Assembly (NCBI GenBank): GCA_003342895.1
Contig: PTFA01000087.1
Location: forward strand, 2,318,708-2,382,707
DNA from: Casuarius casuarius
Taxonomy: Eukaryota; Chordata; Aves; Casuariiformes; Casuariidae
Length of the DNA: 64,000 bases
Direction of reading: 5' to 3'
The number at the start of each line of letters is the position of its first letter. Positions within the stretch are counted from its first letter, which is position 1. Position numbers and translations under genes: made by a program. Of this stretch, positions 35,894-47,275 are shown in pieces. The notes beneath the pieces are model-generated. The model was not told the origin of the DNA. It did no database searches and saw nothing but the letters and a program-made list of their open reading frames with translations.

Positions 35894-38800
35894 GTAAGAA
35901 AACTATTTTATTTTGTGTTGTTAAGTGCACAGCTGGGTAAATTGTCTGTGGCTATAGGAATGTGTTTGCATAGTGTTGAGTGTAGGCAAGTAGTTTAACA
36001 GTTTGGATGAAATGAAAATGTTTTAAGACAATCATTCCAGGAACATTTGTTGCTATATTTGTGGGAGATTATTTTTTTCGTTATCTCTGAGTATAGTTGT
36101 GAATTATAATAATCACAGGCTTTCTGAAGCAAAGTCACAGAGATGCTATTGCTAATAGCTAAGGTGTGAATTTAAAGTGCAGTAGCTCTCTTTCACTAGC
36201 TCCGTGTCTGGGTATTTGCTATTTTAAAAAGTTTCTTTTTCAGTTTTAAGCCAATTCACTTCCAGGGTTGATGGGGGAAAAAAGCATTCTCAGCATGGAA
36301 TTAAAAGTACTTCCATGGGGATCTAATGCAAATCCCTTTTTCTTAGTAGCTATTTTGTCCTGCCTTCCTCAGACAAAGAAAGGGGCAAGTGTTTGATGTT
36401 TTCTGGCCACCTCTCAGCGACATGTCCGCATTAAAGATTCCCCTGGAACAGCCTCAGCAGAGCTTCTGTACTCTTGAATTTAGCTTGAATGACTTAAGTC
36501 ATGAATCTGGCAGTACAAACTATCTGATATGCACAGTGCTAATCTCAGGGGAAACTGAGAGTCCGTCTTTCATAGGATCTTGTTTCTGCTCAGCTTAAAA
36601 TGAAAGAAGCCATTTTTTATCTCTGTTAATGCTGTTTAATGCTGTTTCAGTGTGATTTTTCCTAGTCCAAAGACTAGGTGAAAAATAAAACAGAAGGAAC
36701 CTTGACTACGAGATTTCAGATTTTACTCGACAGCACTGGAACCTTCCTGCTCAGAACAGTATCAATGTCATTTGGCAGCATCAATATCATTTGGCAGCAA
36801 ACTGAGAGACACAGAGCCCCCAAACTCATATGCATGTCTGCACTGCAGAAAATTATTGCAGTACTTTGCTCGTTGCAGATATATTCTCTGATTTCTTGGC
36901 CCTGTACTTCCCACCTAGCAACTTTGTACATCGCAGGCAAAAGCAGGGCCTACTTGTAATTACAGTATAGAGAGTGCACAGTCTGCCTTATTATCAGGCA
37001 GTGCGACGCATGGAAGAAGTTGCAGATTAAAGCACTGAAAAAAAGCAAAGTATTTTCCACTTCACCCTTGAAAATAACATAAAAGAACAAATGGCCTTTG
37101 TGCTGTAGTCCTAGTAGTCATACTGCTGGTGAGACACCAAGTACACGGGCCATGCTGCGCCTAGAGCATCAACACCGGATGAAAACGTAAGTGAAAATTT
37201 GGTGTTACTCTTCCCTCATCCCTGCAAAACGCTGAGTCAGAGAGTGCGGGGTGAGCTTGCAGCTGAGCTCTGGCCTAGGAGGATGCACAGGCTCCAGCCT
37301 GAGTTATGAAAAATCTCTTATTTTTTCTTTTTTTGGAAGCAGTAAGGCAAGTCTCTCCAGCCAAAAAGTCCTTCAGACTAGATTGTGTCTACTTTACGCT
37401 CAGAAAGAAGTGAAGAGAAGTAGGAGCTTTTTTATACTTAAAAGAACCTCAGACAAGTGAAGAAAAAAAATCATGATAGAAACTGTCATCCATAATAGCA
37501 ACTAGAAGCAGGCCTGAGGAGCCTCATTTATATAAGCAGCAGCCTCTGTGTGAGTGAGACTCAAGCCCTGAATCTCCAGAGATATTTTGATTTTGACAGG
37601 CCTCTCAAAGATATGCCTACGTAGATCTATATGAAGATGCCCCAGGAGAGCCTTCCAATCTGGATACAGGATTTGCCACTGCTAATCCAAAACCCTGCTG
37701 TTCAGGCTGTTGTCACTGCTCAGAGTTGTTACAAAAGTGTTACTAATAGTCATAGTCTGGATGACTTCACAGAAAATGTCTCCTTTTATCCTTTTCTGGA
37801 TGATGGCCACTTACTGTTTGCTATTAGCAAGGCTCAGTAGGAATCTATATAGAGTTGTGGAAGAATTTCCTCCTGATGTTAGGCTTGTGATCCTGTGACC
37901 TCTTCCAGAAAAAGCTGAGGATGGTAAACACACTGCAAGCAAGGTGCTTATTAATATCCTGCCTACCAAAATCCCCCTTTCCGTTACAGGCACTTTCTTC
38001 CTCTCTGCTTGAACTACCATCGCTATTTGCAATCCCCCAAATGGCTAAATTTCATTGGGTGTTGAAAGAGTTGCTAACTGTAGCTAACCCAGCTCATCAG
38101 GGTATTGTTCTATTTAATTGAAGTTTGCAATACACTTTGAGATCCTCATATGAAGTGTGAAGTATAATCACAAGTGCAAAATAGAATTGTTTATAATTCA
38201 TAATGTGGTAGCAGCCAGGCCAATGGGGGAAAGTTAAAAGGAAATCCAAAATGTATCCTTTGCCCTTTGAAGTTTGACTGCAACTTGGCACATGCATCAA
38301 AGAGGTGACTAGTTTCCTTTAGGGTTTAAGTCTCTGCTGAAAAAGATCAAATCAAAAGCAATCTGAAGTTCCCAATTAGATTTATATTAAAAATCAATAA
38401 CGAAGGCCCTAAAAAGGCATACTGATGACTCGAAACACTCACAAAATGAGTGCAGCTCATTTAAGGGCAGACTGTGATAATCCTGGCTTTGATTAGTAGC
38501 TTATATCATGAGTAGTCCCATTTAATTCAGTGCAGCTACTTATGGAATAAAGTGCTATTCAGTGGAAGATTAGCACAACCTCATCCTTAGAATTCCATAG
38601 GTAACCATGAAGGCACATTACCTGCACTGCACTGTGCCACCTTGACCTTGAAAGGTGCTTCAAGCAACAGAAGTTAAGGGCATCAGAAACTCTCCCTAGG
38701 TCTTGTATAGGCTGTCTGTACTGTAGAGGTACAGTTCCTGACAATATGTTGTAACTATATATGATTCTAAAGGCTGTAAAGATTTTCTGCTATGTTCTTT

Positions 38801-39271
38801 TGTGATAATTCATTTTTGCCCTCAGGGTGATGCAAATACAGTAACTGAGGAACTTGAATGGGCTAGTGAGATGGTTGTAGAACTTAGGTGCACCTGATCG
38901 CATGAGAAATGTGCCTCAATGGTACTTAGACAGGATATCGTTGCACCATGTATTTGATTTACACATCATGTTAAAATGTTACTCTTCTTTACTGCAACTC
39001 AATCACTGCATCTAATCACAAGGTTTAGTCATTTAAACAGCTTACTAAAGGCCCAATTCAATTAAAAAATGTCCTGCAGAAATCCCCTTTTCATTGCTTT
39101 CCTAGCCTTGTGCAGGCTTCTGCAGAGAAGCCATAATTTTTTTAATAAGATGGACCCTAGGATTCCTTCTCTTCCAAGCCATCTTCTTGTCATATGTTTA
39201 GTACATAAGGGGATTCTAGTTTTTGTTTTTAAACTATCATTTACAAAAGTCCTCTTTTGCTTCTTCATTAG
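35894..39271 (+). other. Intron 10, non-coding
   Basis: GT-AG intron of about 3.4 kb. It contains a 19-bp tandem duplication (36761-36798). Overlapping small ORFs on both strands near 36678-36959 and 37631-38121 are not supported as genes. Confidence 0.75.
36761..36798. repeat. 19-bp tandem duplication
   Basis: atcaatgtcatttggcagc is followed directly by a copy with one difference (g to a). It is intronic, with no evident function. Confidence 0.85.
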
Positions 39272-39499
39272 TTTGAAAATCTTTGGAACACTGTGGATGT
39301 CAATGCTGGTGGACGGTTGAAGTATCAGGACTTTTTGAAGAAGTTCAGCTCAGAACTTTTAACGATGCCATCAAGCACTTCCAGTACAACTAGTTCTGCG
39401 TCTTCTACCAAGCCAGTTACTGGTGCCATGCTGGAGCCACAGGTATCTTCTCAGCCTGAACGTGCCAGGACATTGTCTTCTCTGGGAGAGCAAAAAAGA
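39272..39499 (+). CDS. EFCAB6: EFCAB6 exon 11 of window (EF-hand plus Ser/Thr linker)
   Basis: Codes residues 558-633, phase 0 at both ends. The acceptor is cttcttcattag at 39271; the donor is aga|gtaagt at 39500. The EF loop D-V-N-A-G-G-R-L-K-Y-Q-D follows the entering helix FENLWNTV. It has Asp1, Asn3, Gly6, Leu8 and Asp12, but Gly at position 5. After FLKKFSSELL comes a low-complexity stretch, TMPSSTSSTTSSASSTKP, then VTGAMLEPQVSSQPERA. This looks disordered and continues into exon 12. It separates the last two EF-hand units from the rest. Confidence 0.93.
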
Positions 39500-41400
39500 G
39501 TAAGTGACAGTCATTTTAGGAATTTTCTGGATTTTCATTTCTGTGCATAGGTTGAAAATAATACCTGTGGAACTCAGTGAAGGCATTTCTATTAATTGCC
39601 CATGAGATCAGGCAAACAAACATCTGTAACAAACATCTGTTAATAAGTGTAGTAATTTGCAAAACTGTGTTACACTGACAAAAATTGGGCCAGATAGTGT
39701 AACTCTGCTGAAGTCAAAGGATTTACGTCAGTTTATACCGGTGACACACCTTGTTACCTTACTCACATCAGAGTTGTATTGCAAATAAAATTTGCAATAC
39801 AACTATTTAAGCAGTCAAATTTTTGAGAACAAATTAAACAGCCAAAGTTTCAAAGGCTCAATATCTGCAAAAGCAACATAACAAATGTAAGCCCTTTATC
39901 TGTAGTCATCTGCCAAAGCTAGGCATGACTGGCAGTTGCAATTTTCCAAATGGTGTTTGCTGGCCTGTCCAAAAAATTCTCATGGTCTTGTTCTGCTTTC
40001 TGGTGGGTGAGAAATTACAGCTGTTAATGGCTGATAGTCTAACTGGCAGGCTTGCCATGAAGGCCAGTGATCTGAGAGAGGCAAGAGAAGTGGATTAGGA
40101 AGGCAGTAGTTTTGCTTCGACTTTGCATCTGTACCTATAGTTCATGTCAGTGAAGCAAATGGGTCACCTGAACTTCCATGCTGTCATCTTCTGCTGGTAG
40201 TAGAATTCGCAGAAAGGTGAGGAAATCATTACAGGCATAAAAATGGAATATCCTCCTTGTAGTTGCACTATGTATTCCGTGTTCTTTGGCTACAACCAAA
40301 CTTACAACAGAAAAATACAATATTTAGAATTATTCAGTGCTCTGAACATGCTTGGATTTTTCTTACTACTTCTACATGAGATGTTTAGCTATTGAAAAAG
40401 AAATAACAGATTGAACAAATTAAAGATACAAACAGCTTGTCAGGATGGCTGGTCTCAACATTGGCCCACTCATAGCTCAGTTGTTGCATTACCTGTAGGT
40501 TCTTTCTTAGAAAGTCCAGACAATTAGTTGCACACGTCCTTCATGCTTTGATCCAATTCTTACGGAAAGCAATGGAAAACTCCTCATTACTGTCAGTGGA
40601 TGCTAGATTGGACACTGTAACTCAGGTCTCCCAAAACTCATGGCTGTTGGAAAACCTCCAGCAGGCCTGAACCTGATCCTGATCGGATGAGGATCAGCTG
40701 ATCCTGAGTGAATGAATGCCCTGGCAGCATTGCATGGAAAGGTGTGTGAGGCCTAAGCAAGTCTGCCCCAGTGGGATCCCCAAGGAGGCACTAGGAAGTC
40801 TCACTAAATATGAGATTATATGTTGGATCTGGAAGTGTAATTACTGCTTGCACATATATCATGCTGTGGTAAACTGAAGCTTTGCTTCCAGCTCACCCTA
40901 TAGCACTGCTCAGGAAGCAGTCAGAAAAACTCCACGCACCAGGGTCCTCTCATGTTATTTTTGCTATAGTTCTGCATATGGCCACAGTCATTCTGGGTCC
41001 TTCCAGTAACAAATCAAAGCACCATTATTTTGTTATGCAGTGACTCTCCATTGATCCATTTTTTCTGAGATAGTATTATATAGCTTATCTTTTTTGAACA
41101 CAGTATCTGTCATTTAACAAGAAATAGTTTAGAGAAACTATAACTAAATTACAAATTAAGTGAAATCAACAAAAAGTAGTCAAGGCTTATTAAATGAATA
41201 GTGTCATTTTGACACCAGGAGTTGTCTTACCATTTTTACCTGCAGTTTTACAGACACAATTCAAATCTGACTCAGAAATGGCTCAAAAGGTGCATTAAAC
41301 TCCAATATGGAAGACTAGAAACTGAATTTGTCATTTGTTTTTTTGTCTACACACCCAGTAAAACTTGCGAGGAAAAATTACTATTATCTCCTTCTTTTAG
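39500..41400 (+). other. Intron 11, non-coding
   Basis: GT-AG intron of about 1.9 kb. A degenerate copy of an old interspersed repeat lies at 39685-39760 (listed separately). Nothing else is seen. Confidence 0.72.
39685..39760. repeat. Degenerate interspersed-repeat relic
   Basis: The segment has the order gggccagat, then gtaactctgctgaagtcaa, then gtcagtttataccggtg. It resembles the same old sauropsid repeat type as at 1208 and 54211. It is strongly decayed; the family name is uncertain. Confidence 0.3.
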
Positions 41401-41578
41401 ACACCAGCATCCAGCCATCCTCAGACAACAGCAGCATGTTCTGGACCTGTCCTTAACTGTGAACCAATAGAAAATAAGATAAGAAAGAACATCAAGCATT
41501 CTTGGAGAAGAATACTGAAAGAGTGCAAAGAGAAGGATGTCAGCAAGCAAGGAGAAATCCCAGTGTCAGAGTTCCTAG
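41401..41578 (+). CDS. EFCAB6: EFCAB6 exon 12 of window (EF-hand)
   Basis: Codes residues 634-692 plus one base of codon 693. The acceptor is ctccttcttttag at 41400; the donor is tag|gtttgt at 41579, the weakest GT donor of the gene here. It begins with more disordered linker (TPASSHPQTTAACSGP). Then come a basic helix (IRKNIKHSWRRILKECKE) and the loop D-V-S-K-Q-G-E-I-P-V-S-E with Asp1, Ser3, Gln5, Gly6, Ile8 and Glu12. An overlapping minus-strand ORF at 41347-41550 is a shadow. Confidence 0.92.
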
Positions 41579-42405
41579 GTTTGTTACCATCTGAAAAATG
41601 TTTTATTCATTCTAAGATGTGTTTCATTTTCTTTCTGGTGTCCCAGCCATAGGAACATCTGGCCTCTAACAAGTGGCATCCACCGCATGACTGCTCCATC
41701 CTGCTATAGCAGAGCAAGAATAGCTTGAAGTAGCCTTGGGTGCAACACATTCTTACTCAGTATTAGCTGTTCCTTGGGAAAGGAGAATGTGGCTTTGCCT
41801 GTTGGTAGTCATGGCGTATATACAGGATGGCTCACCACCTTTCCAATACACTAGTCCTTTGTGGGACTGGGGGGATGTGAACGAATACATTTACCAGACT
41901 TTTTCCTTGTGCTCTTGTATGTGCTTATGGTAGAATCCTGGCTGCACTGATCTTGATGGCTGAGGGCCTGCTAATTTCAAAGGACCCTGCATTTTGCTCT
42001 TAGAAGAGCTGAGCTATGCTGATCTTCATCCCTCTAGAAGAGAACACAACTGATTTTCTATGCCTTCATATAGGACATTTGCACGTGTAATAGGACAGTA
42101 TGCACCTGAATAATCAAATGTAAAGTCGCAGGTATAAGAACATGTTGTTAGCTTATCGGAACTTTTATCGCAGTTAATATCAAGAAGTACTTTTTGTGCA
42201 TTTCAAATGCACATATAGTAAGTATACACATATACATGTAGGTCTTCATAGCCCAAGACATGCATAACATGTTTATGCAGCAGTCAGTGAACTGATGGCC
42301 TGCTAACATATCCCCACTAAAACTTGTCAATAGAATACAGTGTTTGGCTATTTTTAAGGGTGACAAAATGAATATTCTTTTTTTTGCATTTCTGTGTTAT
42401 TTCAG
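41579..42405 (+). other. Intron 12, non-coding
   Basis: GT-AG intron of about 0.8 kb. Nothing else is recognised. Confidence 0.78.
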
Positions 42406-42590
42406 ATATAGCAGAGAAGTTCAAGTTGGATTTAAGTGAAGAGGAAGTTAACCAAATAACAACAAAATATGATTTCAAGAATAATGGAAAATTTGCCTAC
42501 TGTGACTTCCTTCAGAGCTGCATCTTGTTTTTAAAGCCACAGGAAACCTCCCTGCTACAAAGGATGATTATACAGAAGCCACAAATACCG
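42406..42590 (+). CDS. EFCAB6: EFCAB6 exon 13 of window (EF-hand)
   Basis: Codes residues 693-754. It completes codon 693 (g|at, Asp) and ends in phase 0. The acceptor is gttatttcag at 42405; the donor is ccg|gtatgt at 42591. It gives the inter-hand helix IAEKFKLDLSEEEVNQITTK. The second loop, D-F-K-N-N-G-K-F-A-Y-C-D, keeps Asp1, Asn5, Gly6 and Asp12 but has Lys at position 3. The exit helix FLQSCILFL and a linker (KPQETSLLQRMIIQKPQIP) follow. Together with exon 12 this makes one EF-hand pair. Confidence 0.94.
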
Positions 42591-45072
42591 GTATGTACAA
42601 AGCTTTTAAAAATTATAGTTATATATTTTTTTCAATTTTTGCTGCAGTGACAGAATATTTCATGTCCTGATTCTATAGTCACTTTATGCAGGGACTTTCC
42701 AACATTCTCCTATTTAATCCTGTGATATTAGTTGCCTAATATTCATTTGATATCTCCTTCAGTTAGAGGATTTAACTCCTTGGGATCATGCTCTGCATAT
42801 CCAAGTTATATGATAAATCTGCTAAAACTTGGATAATAGTTAGAAATAGAAAACATGGGAGCTCAAGTTCTAAGAGACTTTGAGCTAAATAAAATCAACT
42901 AGAAATAAAAATTGCAGTGGATGTCTCTTGGGACAGCCCCAGCTGGAGGTATTGTCAGTGAGCTATGCCTCAGCTCCACACTGAGCACAGTAAGAAAAGT
43001 TCAGAGGAAACTCTCACTTGCACTGTTGTTAATGGTCTCTAAAAAAAAAAAATGTAATAGCCATGAGTAGTCAGCACACATTATGCCCTTGCAGCTCTGC
43101 CTGTCACATGTACCCTCTCCACAAGCTGCAATGAAAAGGCAAAGGAGTCCCAGCAAGACAGTTACACACAGGGGCTGTGCCCATGGTACCAGTCTAGAGC
43201 AGAAACGATCAGAAGAGACGTAGAAATCTGGGTCTACTGACCCAGAAAAGAAGACATTGGTAACTGTGTCCCAGTCAAGTTATGAAGTAGGAACACTGCC
43301 AGATCCCAAATCTGCTCATTCAGCAAGCCTGCTACATTTTTAGGCTGTTTCTGACTGTGCCTAATTATCTTAGATATGGTTAGTAGCAGCATTTTATGGA
43401 GAAATTACATTACTGAACTGTTTTCAGCTGTGGAACTGTGGAACAGATTGCTACCAAGGTAGGAAGAGAGTATCATTAGGAATTATCAAGTATTCACTGC
43501 CAGTAGGGAGAGTAAGGTAAAACTGTTAAGTTTTGCATCAAAGAACTTCATTACCTTACATAAGGTTTCCTTTATACACAAATGTGGTGCTGTAAAATTC
43601 CATCTCAGTATTCTGGAGTGGATAAAGCAGTAATTTTTAAGTCCCTATGCTGTTGTCTCAAATCATTTTTGTTTTATTTATTCTATTCAGAAAACATTAT
43701 GAAGAGCTCAGTCCAAGTTCTGAGCACCTTTTATATAATAGTCAAAGTGAAATTTCCTCATAGGTTGCTCAGCCCATTCCACCTAATAAGTATACAGGCA
43801 CACATCAAAGGAATAATAAGAACAAATAAAACCTTTTTTTTTGTGGCAGGCACAACTTCTTCTCTTTCTCAAAAGCCTGAGAGAATCAGTGGCCTAGGGC
43901 TTCATGGAGGCATCCTGGCTCTGAGCTATGAAAACAGCCTGAGTTCTTACTGTCACTGTAAAATGCTCTTTCTCTCACTTCAGACCACAGGGGTACTCAG
44001 TATTCTGGGTGGCAGACTGCATTATTCATGTATCCACTCCTTCCTCAGCTACATATTCTGAAGGAGGAACACACCAAGAGCAAAGAAAGACACTGCAGCT
44101 GGCACCTAGGCCTCTCACAACACTTATAGGTGCAGCATGGCATCTCTGTCCAGGTAGCAGATGTCTAAAATCAACCATACGTTTTCTTCACACTGAGACA
44201 TTTGTAGAGATGCTAGTGGCATGTGCAGCTGGCACAAATGGGGTGCTTTTGACCTAAACCAATTACTATAATACCAGGAGAGTGTGGAGGGAGATTGAGA
44301 TGGAGCTATAGAAAAAGAGGGCAGGACAGGAGATCCAGACCCTGTAGGTGGATTGAGGCTTGCTGACTTTTGCCAAGTCCCTTGATCATAACTCAAATAT
44401 TACAGCTTTGTACAAGTGGAGTGAATTTTGCCATAATGAATAGTTGACACTTCATGTGTTCAAGGTTCAACAACGTAACAAGTTTAGTGAGGCTAACACA
44501 AAAGAGACAACATTTCCCCCCAAAAATTGACTCTATGTTCCAGCTATTGAACTGTAGAAATGTTCAAAAATTGGTCACAAGGTATTTTATGTGCTAGGAA
44601 AAATATACAGTGGTGTTTTGTTTTTCTTAAATACTCTACTGCTCCAACAGTTGGCTTATGCATTCAGTCACTTTTTAGCAAGAATTTCACTCTGAGAAAT
44701 GAACACCGCAGAGAATTGAGAATGACTGAAAGAGGGAGTTGAAACAAGGACAAGTATAATACATGTGAAAACACTGAGATCTTAGAAGAAATAACACTGA
44801 CCTCAGAATCAGATTCAAATAACAAAAAGCTAGGACTTTGACAGTGATTAAGTAAGTATATCATCTACACTTCCCAAGAATATTAAAATGTTATAGGTTA
44901 AAATAATCTTGTGTAAACAGTATCTTGCAATAATTTGTAAACAAGTACTCAGCGGCCTGTGACAGGTTCGGTCAGCATTTCATTCTAACACCTTTTCATT
45001 CTGCATTATAGTCGCACACAGTTGTGTTCATGATGTTAGTAAATGCTATTCTTTCTCATCCAACTTTGCCAG
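42591..45072 (+). other. Intron 13, non-coding
   Basis: GT-AG intron of about 2.5 kb. The ORF 43582-44061 (159 codons) is Cys/Ser/Leu-rich without recognisable family features and is treated as chance. No repeat is recognised. Confidence 0.72.
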
Positions 45073-45222
45073 CTGAGTCCTGGACCACAAACCACATCAT
45101 TCTTCAGTGCAATGCTGAGAATTCAACCCCAGATCCTGCACTGCTGGAGACCAATGAGACGAACTTTTAAATCCTATGATGAAAGTCGGACTGGATTGTT
45201 AAATATTCCAGATTTTAGACAA
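45073..45222 (+). CDS. EFCAB6: EFCAB6 exon 14 of window (EF-hand)
   Basis: Codes residues 755-804, phase 0 at both ends. The acceptor is caactttgccag at 45072; the donor is caa|gtaagt at 45223. It reads LSPGPQTTSFFSAMLRIQPQ, then ILHCWRPMRRTFKSYDESRT. The loop D-E-S-R-T-G-L-L-N-I-P-D has Asp1, Ser3, Thr5, Gly6, Leu8 and Asp12. This C-terminal EF-hand is the stretch I recognise most readily as EFCAB6. Confidence 0.95.
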
Positions 45223-47043
45223 GTAAGTTTCATTTAGCAATTAACAGTCAGACAATTACAGTAGTCTAATCTAAGCTTCCTAACTGAAAGTTTTCTGAAA
45301 AATGGCCCTGAACTTGAGTATATAAAGCCATCCTGGCTTCTGCCTGTGATTTTAGCTCTGAACATTACTCATGGTAATCTTTCTCCACATATGTATACAC
45401 CTCCTTGAGCACTGCAGTCTTGGTGGCGTCCTGCAATAGCAGCTTAGATACAAATGAGAAAATCTGTCCCTATACAGAGTTTAAATATGCAGTTTTCACA
45501 AACACAAGGGAAGGGAATAAAGTCTTGATGGCATTGAATGAATCCCTTCAGGCCTCCCTTCAGTCGCTGCTACAGCTTCAGGATCCTGTGACCCAGTGTG
45601 ACAGCTGTGTGCTCGTGTGTTCCCTTCTAAATGTGGAGCAGACTCAAGTACTTGCTGTTTGAGAGTCTCTGTCCCTGGTTTCTCTTTTTGCTTTTCTGTG
45701 TGCAGCATAGTATTTTACTAGGCAGGGGATCCATATCTTCTGCAAGTATTTTGATATATCGCATCTCCTCAAACAACCAAACCACACCTGTAGTCCTTGA
45801 ATTGGGAATTGCTTCTTCATCTGGATCCATGAGGAGTTTGATTTTTGCTTAGCCTCGGCTTTATTGATTTCAAAGGCTTTGACATTGCTGTAATTTTAAA
45901 TCTTTGCAATTCAGTTGCAAGAAAAAAATTGCATGGGGCCCTAAACTAAGGTAGTGCTGCATCCATTAGGACACTGCTTGGTGTCACTGCTGCTTTAAAA
46001 AGTGATTAGCCAGTGGACAGGACACTCGGTCCAAGTAAGCAAATGCTGAACTGCAGTACACAATAACAAGGTGTGATTCTGAAGGTGCCCTGCCCCTGGA
46101 GCGGGGGAAGCCAGCTTGTCGCCTGGCATAATTTAGAACCAGTCTAAGGCCTGTGAGACTGTACCTGTCACAGAATTTCTCTTTGTAAATCTTCACTTAT
46201 TTAGGTTTAGTGGGAACATGATGTGCTGTGGCCCCACTACACAGCTGAACTCTTTATACCTGCTCGCCCCTTTATGGAGGCTGAGGAGCAAGACTTATCA
46301 AGGTGGTTATGTCAACTTTATGCTTGAGGCTCTGTGTCTACCATTGCAGCTTGCTGAGTGCTTAGGTACTGCCTCAGCAGACCAGGCTCAGGGGAGCAGA
46401 AGGGAAGATTAGGCCCATTGCATTTTCTTTTAAATTGCCGTGTTTCTCTAGGACATATGATGATTACCATTTCCAGGTAAAGCAATGTCAGTGACTTTGA
46501 AATCACGCTTCCTAACATGATTTCAGCAAAGAACACACACAGAAAAACCAACCAACCAAATAACCTATTATATACATACAGGTTTGCACAATTTAAGAGA
46601 CTGGATTATTCCCTCTGTTACTCTGGATGCAAAGAATGCAGATCATTCAAGGAGGGTAGAAAGGAAGATTATTCTACCCCTTGGTCCCATCTCCTAATAG
46701 TAGCGAAAGCCTTTTAAATATGTACTTTCTGTAAATCAGCTTCAAGACATATGGGTGCTACTCATTTTCAAAGGGCTTTCTTACCCAAGTGTTGTCTGAG
46801 CTAGTGGGCAGAAGCCTTGTACACGGTTTTTTAGGAATGCATCCCATGGGGTCAATATCAGCATAGGAAAGCTAAGAGATAATAGGGAGGGTTTGATTTT
46901 TCAAATATTCTGAGAAACCTAACATTGAGTAGTGCTGAATCACCAAGCTATTTTGTAATGAAATTTTAGTGAGATAAACTGATTTTTTCCTTTTTGCTAA
47001 TTCAAAGCACTGGAATAAATTTTATTGTTTCTGTCTTTTGCAG
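45223..47043 (+). other. Intron 14, non-coding
   Basis: GT-AG intron of about 1.8 kb with a T-rich 3' end (ctgtcttttgcag). ORFs on both strands near 45405-45852 overlap and are not supported. Confidence 0.75.
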
Positions 47044-47166
47044 GTTCTTCGTGAGTACAGCATTAACCTAACTGAAGAAGAGTTATTTAACATCTTGGAA
47101 TATTATGATAAAACTCTGTCTTCAAAAATATCCTATAATGATTTTCTCCGGGCATTTTTACAGTAG
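47044..47166 (+). CDS. EFCAB6: EFCAB6 terminal exon (15 of window) with stop codon
   Basis: Codes residues 805-844 and TAG at 47164-47166. The acceptor is gtcttttgcag at 47043. It reads VLREYSINLTEEELFNILE, then YYDKTLSSKISYNDFLRAFL. It gives the inter-hand helix and the last EF loop, D-K-T-L-S-S-K-I-S-Y-N-D. Position 6 is Ser and the acidic positions 3/5 are gone, so it probably does not bind calcium. The exon has no internal ATG, so a simple ORF scan misses it. It is identified by phase, acceptor and the family's C-terminus, with the stop directly after FLQ. Confidence 0.95.
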   Translation, partial: VLREYSINLTEEELFNILEYYDKTLSSKISYNDFLRAFLQ

Positions 47167-47275
47167 GATTTGGTCAAATGCAGGAAGCTGTAGATAAAGT
47201 AGATAAAGAGAGTGACTGATTTATAATTTCAAATTTCAAACTAATAAATTAATTGAGTATGGCTTTTTTGTGTCT
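47167..47275 (+). other. EFCAB6: EFCAB6 3' UTR (approximate end)
   Basis: A short AT-rich 3' UTR runs from the stop to just past the poly(A) signal. A GU/U-rich stretch (ggcttttttgtgtc, from about 47261) lies about 13 bases after AATAAA, where a downstream element is expected. The exact cleavage base is inferred. Confidence 0.7.
47243..47248 (+). terminator. EFCAB6: Poly(A) signal AATAAA of EFCAB6
   Basis: Canonical hexamer 77 bases after the stop codon, with a T/GT-rich element closely downstream. No competing signal lies between the stop and this site. Confidence 0.8.

Larger units (their letters stand above)
69..47248 (+). other. EFCAB6: EFCAB6 gene, 3' half (15 exons, joined in summary)
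   Basis: Fifteen exons from 69 to 47166 join phase-perfectly into 844 codons plus TAG. I identify the product as EFCAB6 from the succession of EF-hand pairs and from the C-terminus, where motifs such as LHCWRPMRRTFKSYDE and LEYYDKTLSSKISYNDF match my memory of the vertebrate protein. Human EFCAB6 is about 1,500 residues, so this is roughly the C-terminal 56 percent. Known for the family: it was described as a DJ-1 (PARK7) and androgen-receptor binding protein in testis, and it has been reported as an inner protein of ciliary or sperm doublet microtubules. Residue numbers in the exon entries count from the first codon at 69. Not seen: promoter, start codon and N-terminal exons, which lie upstream. 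Most exons are phase 0 or phase 2 at their ends and roughly follow EF-hand repeat boundaries. Confidence 0.9.

Noticed and set aside
43582..44061. 159-codon plus ORF in intron 13
   Set aside because: No motif and no splice-compatible boundaries matching the phase 0 flanks.
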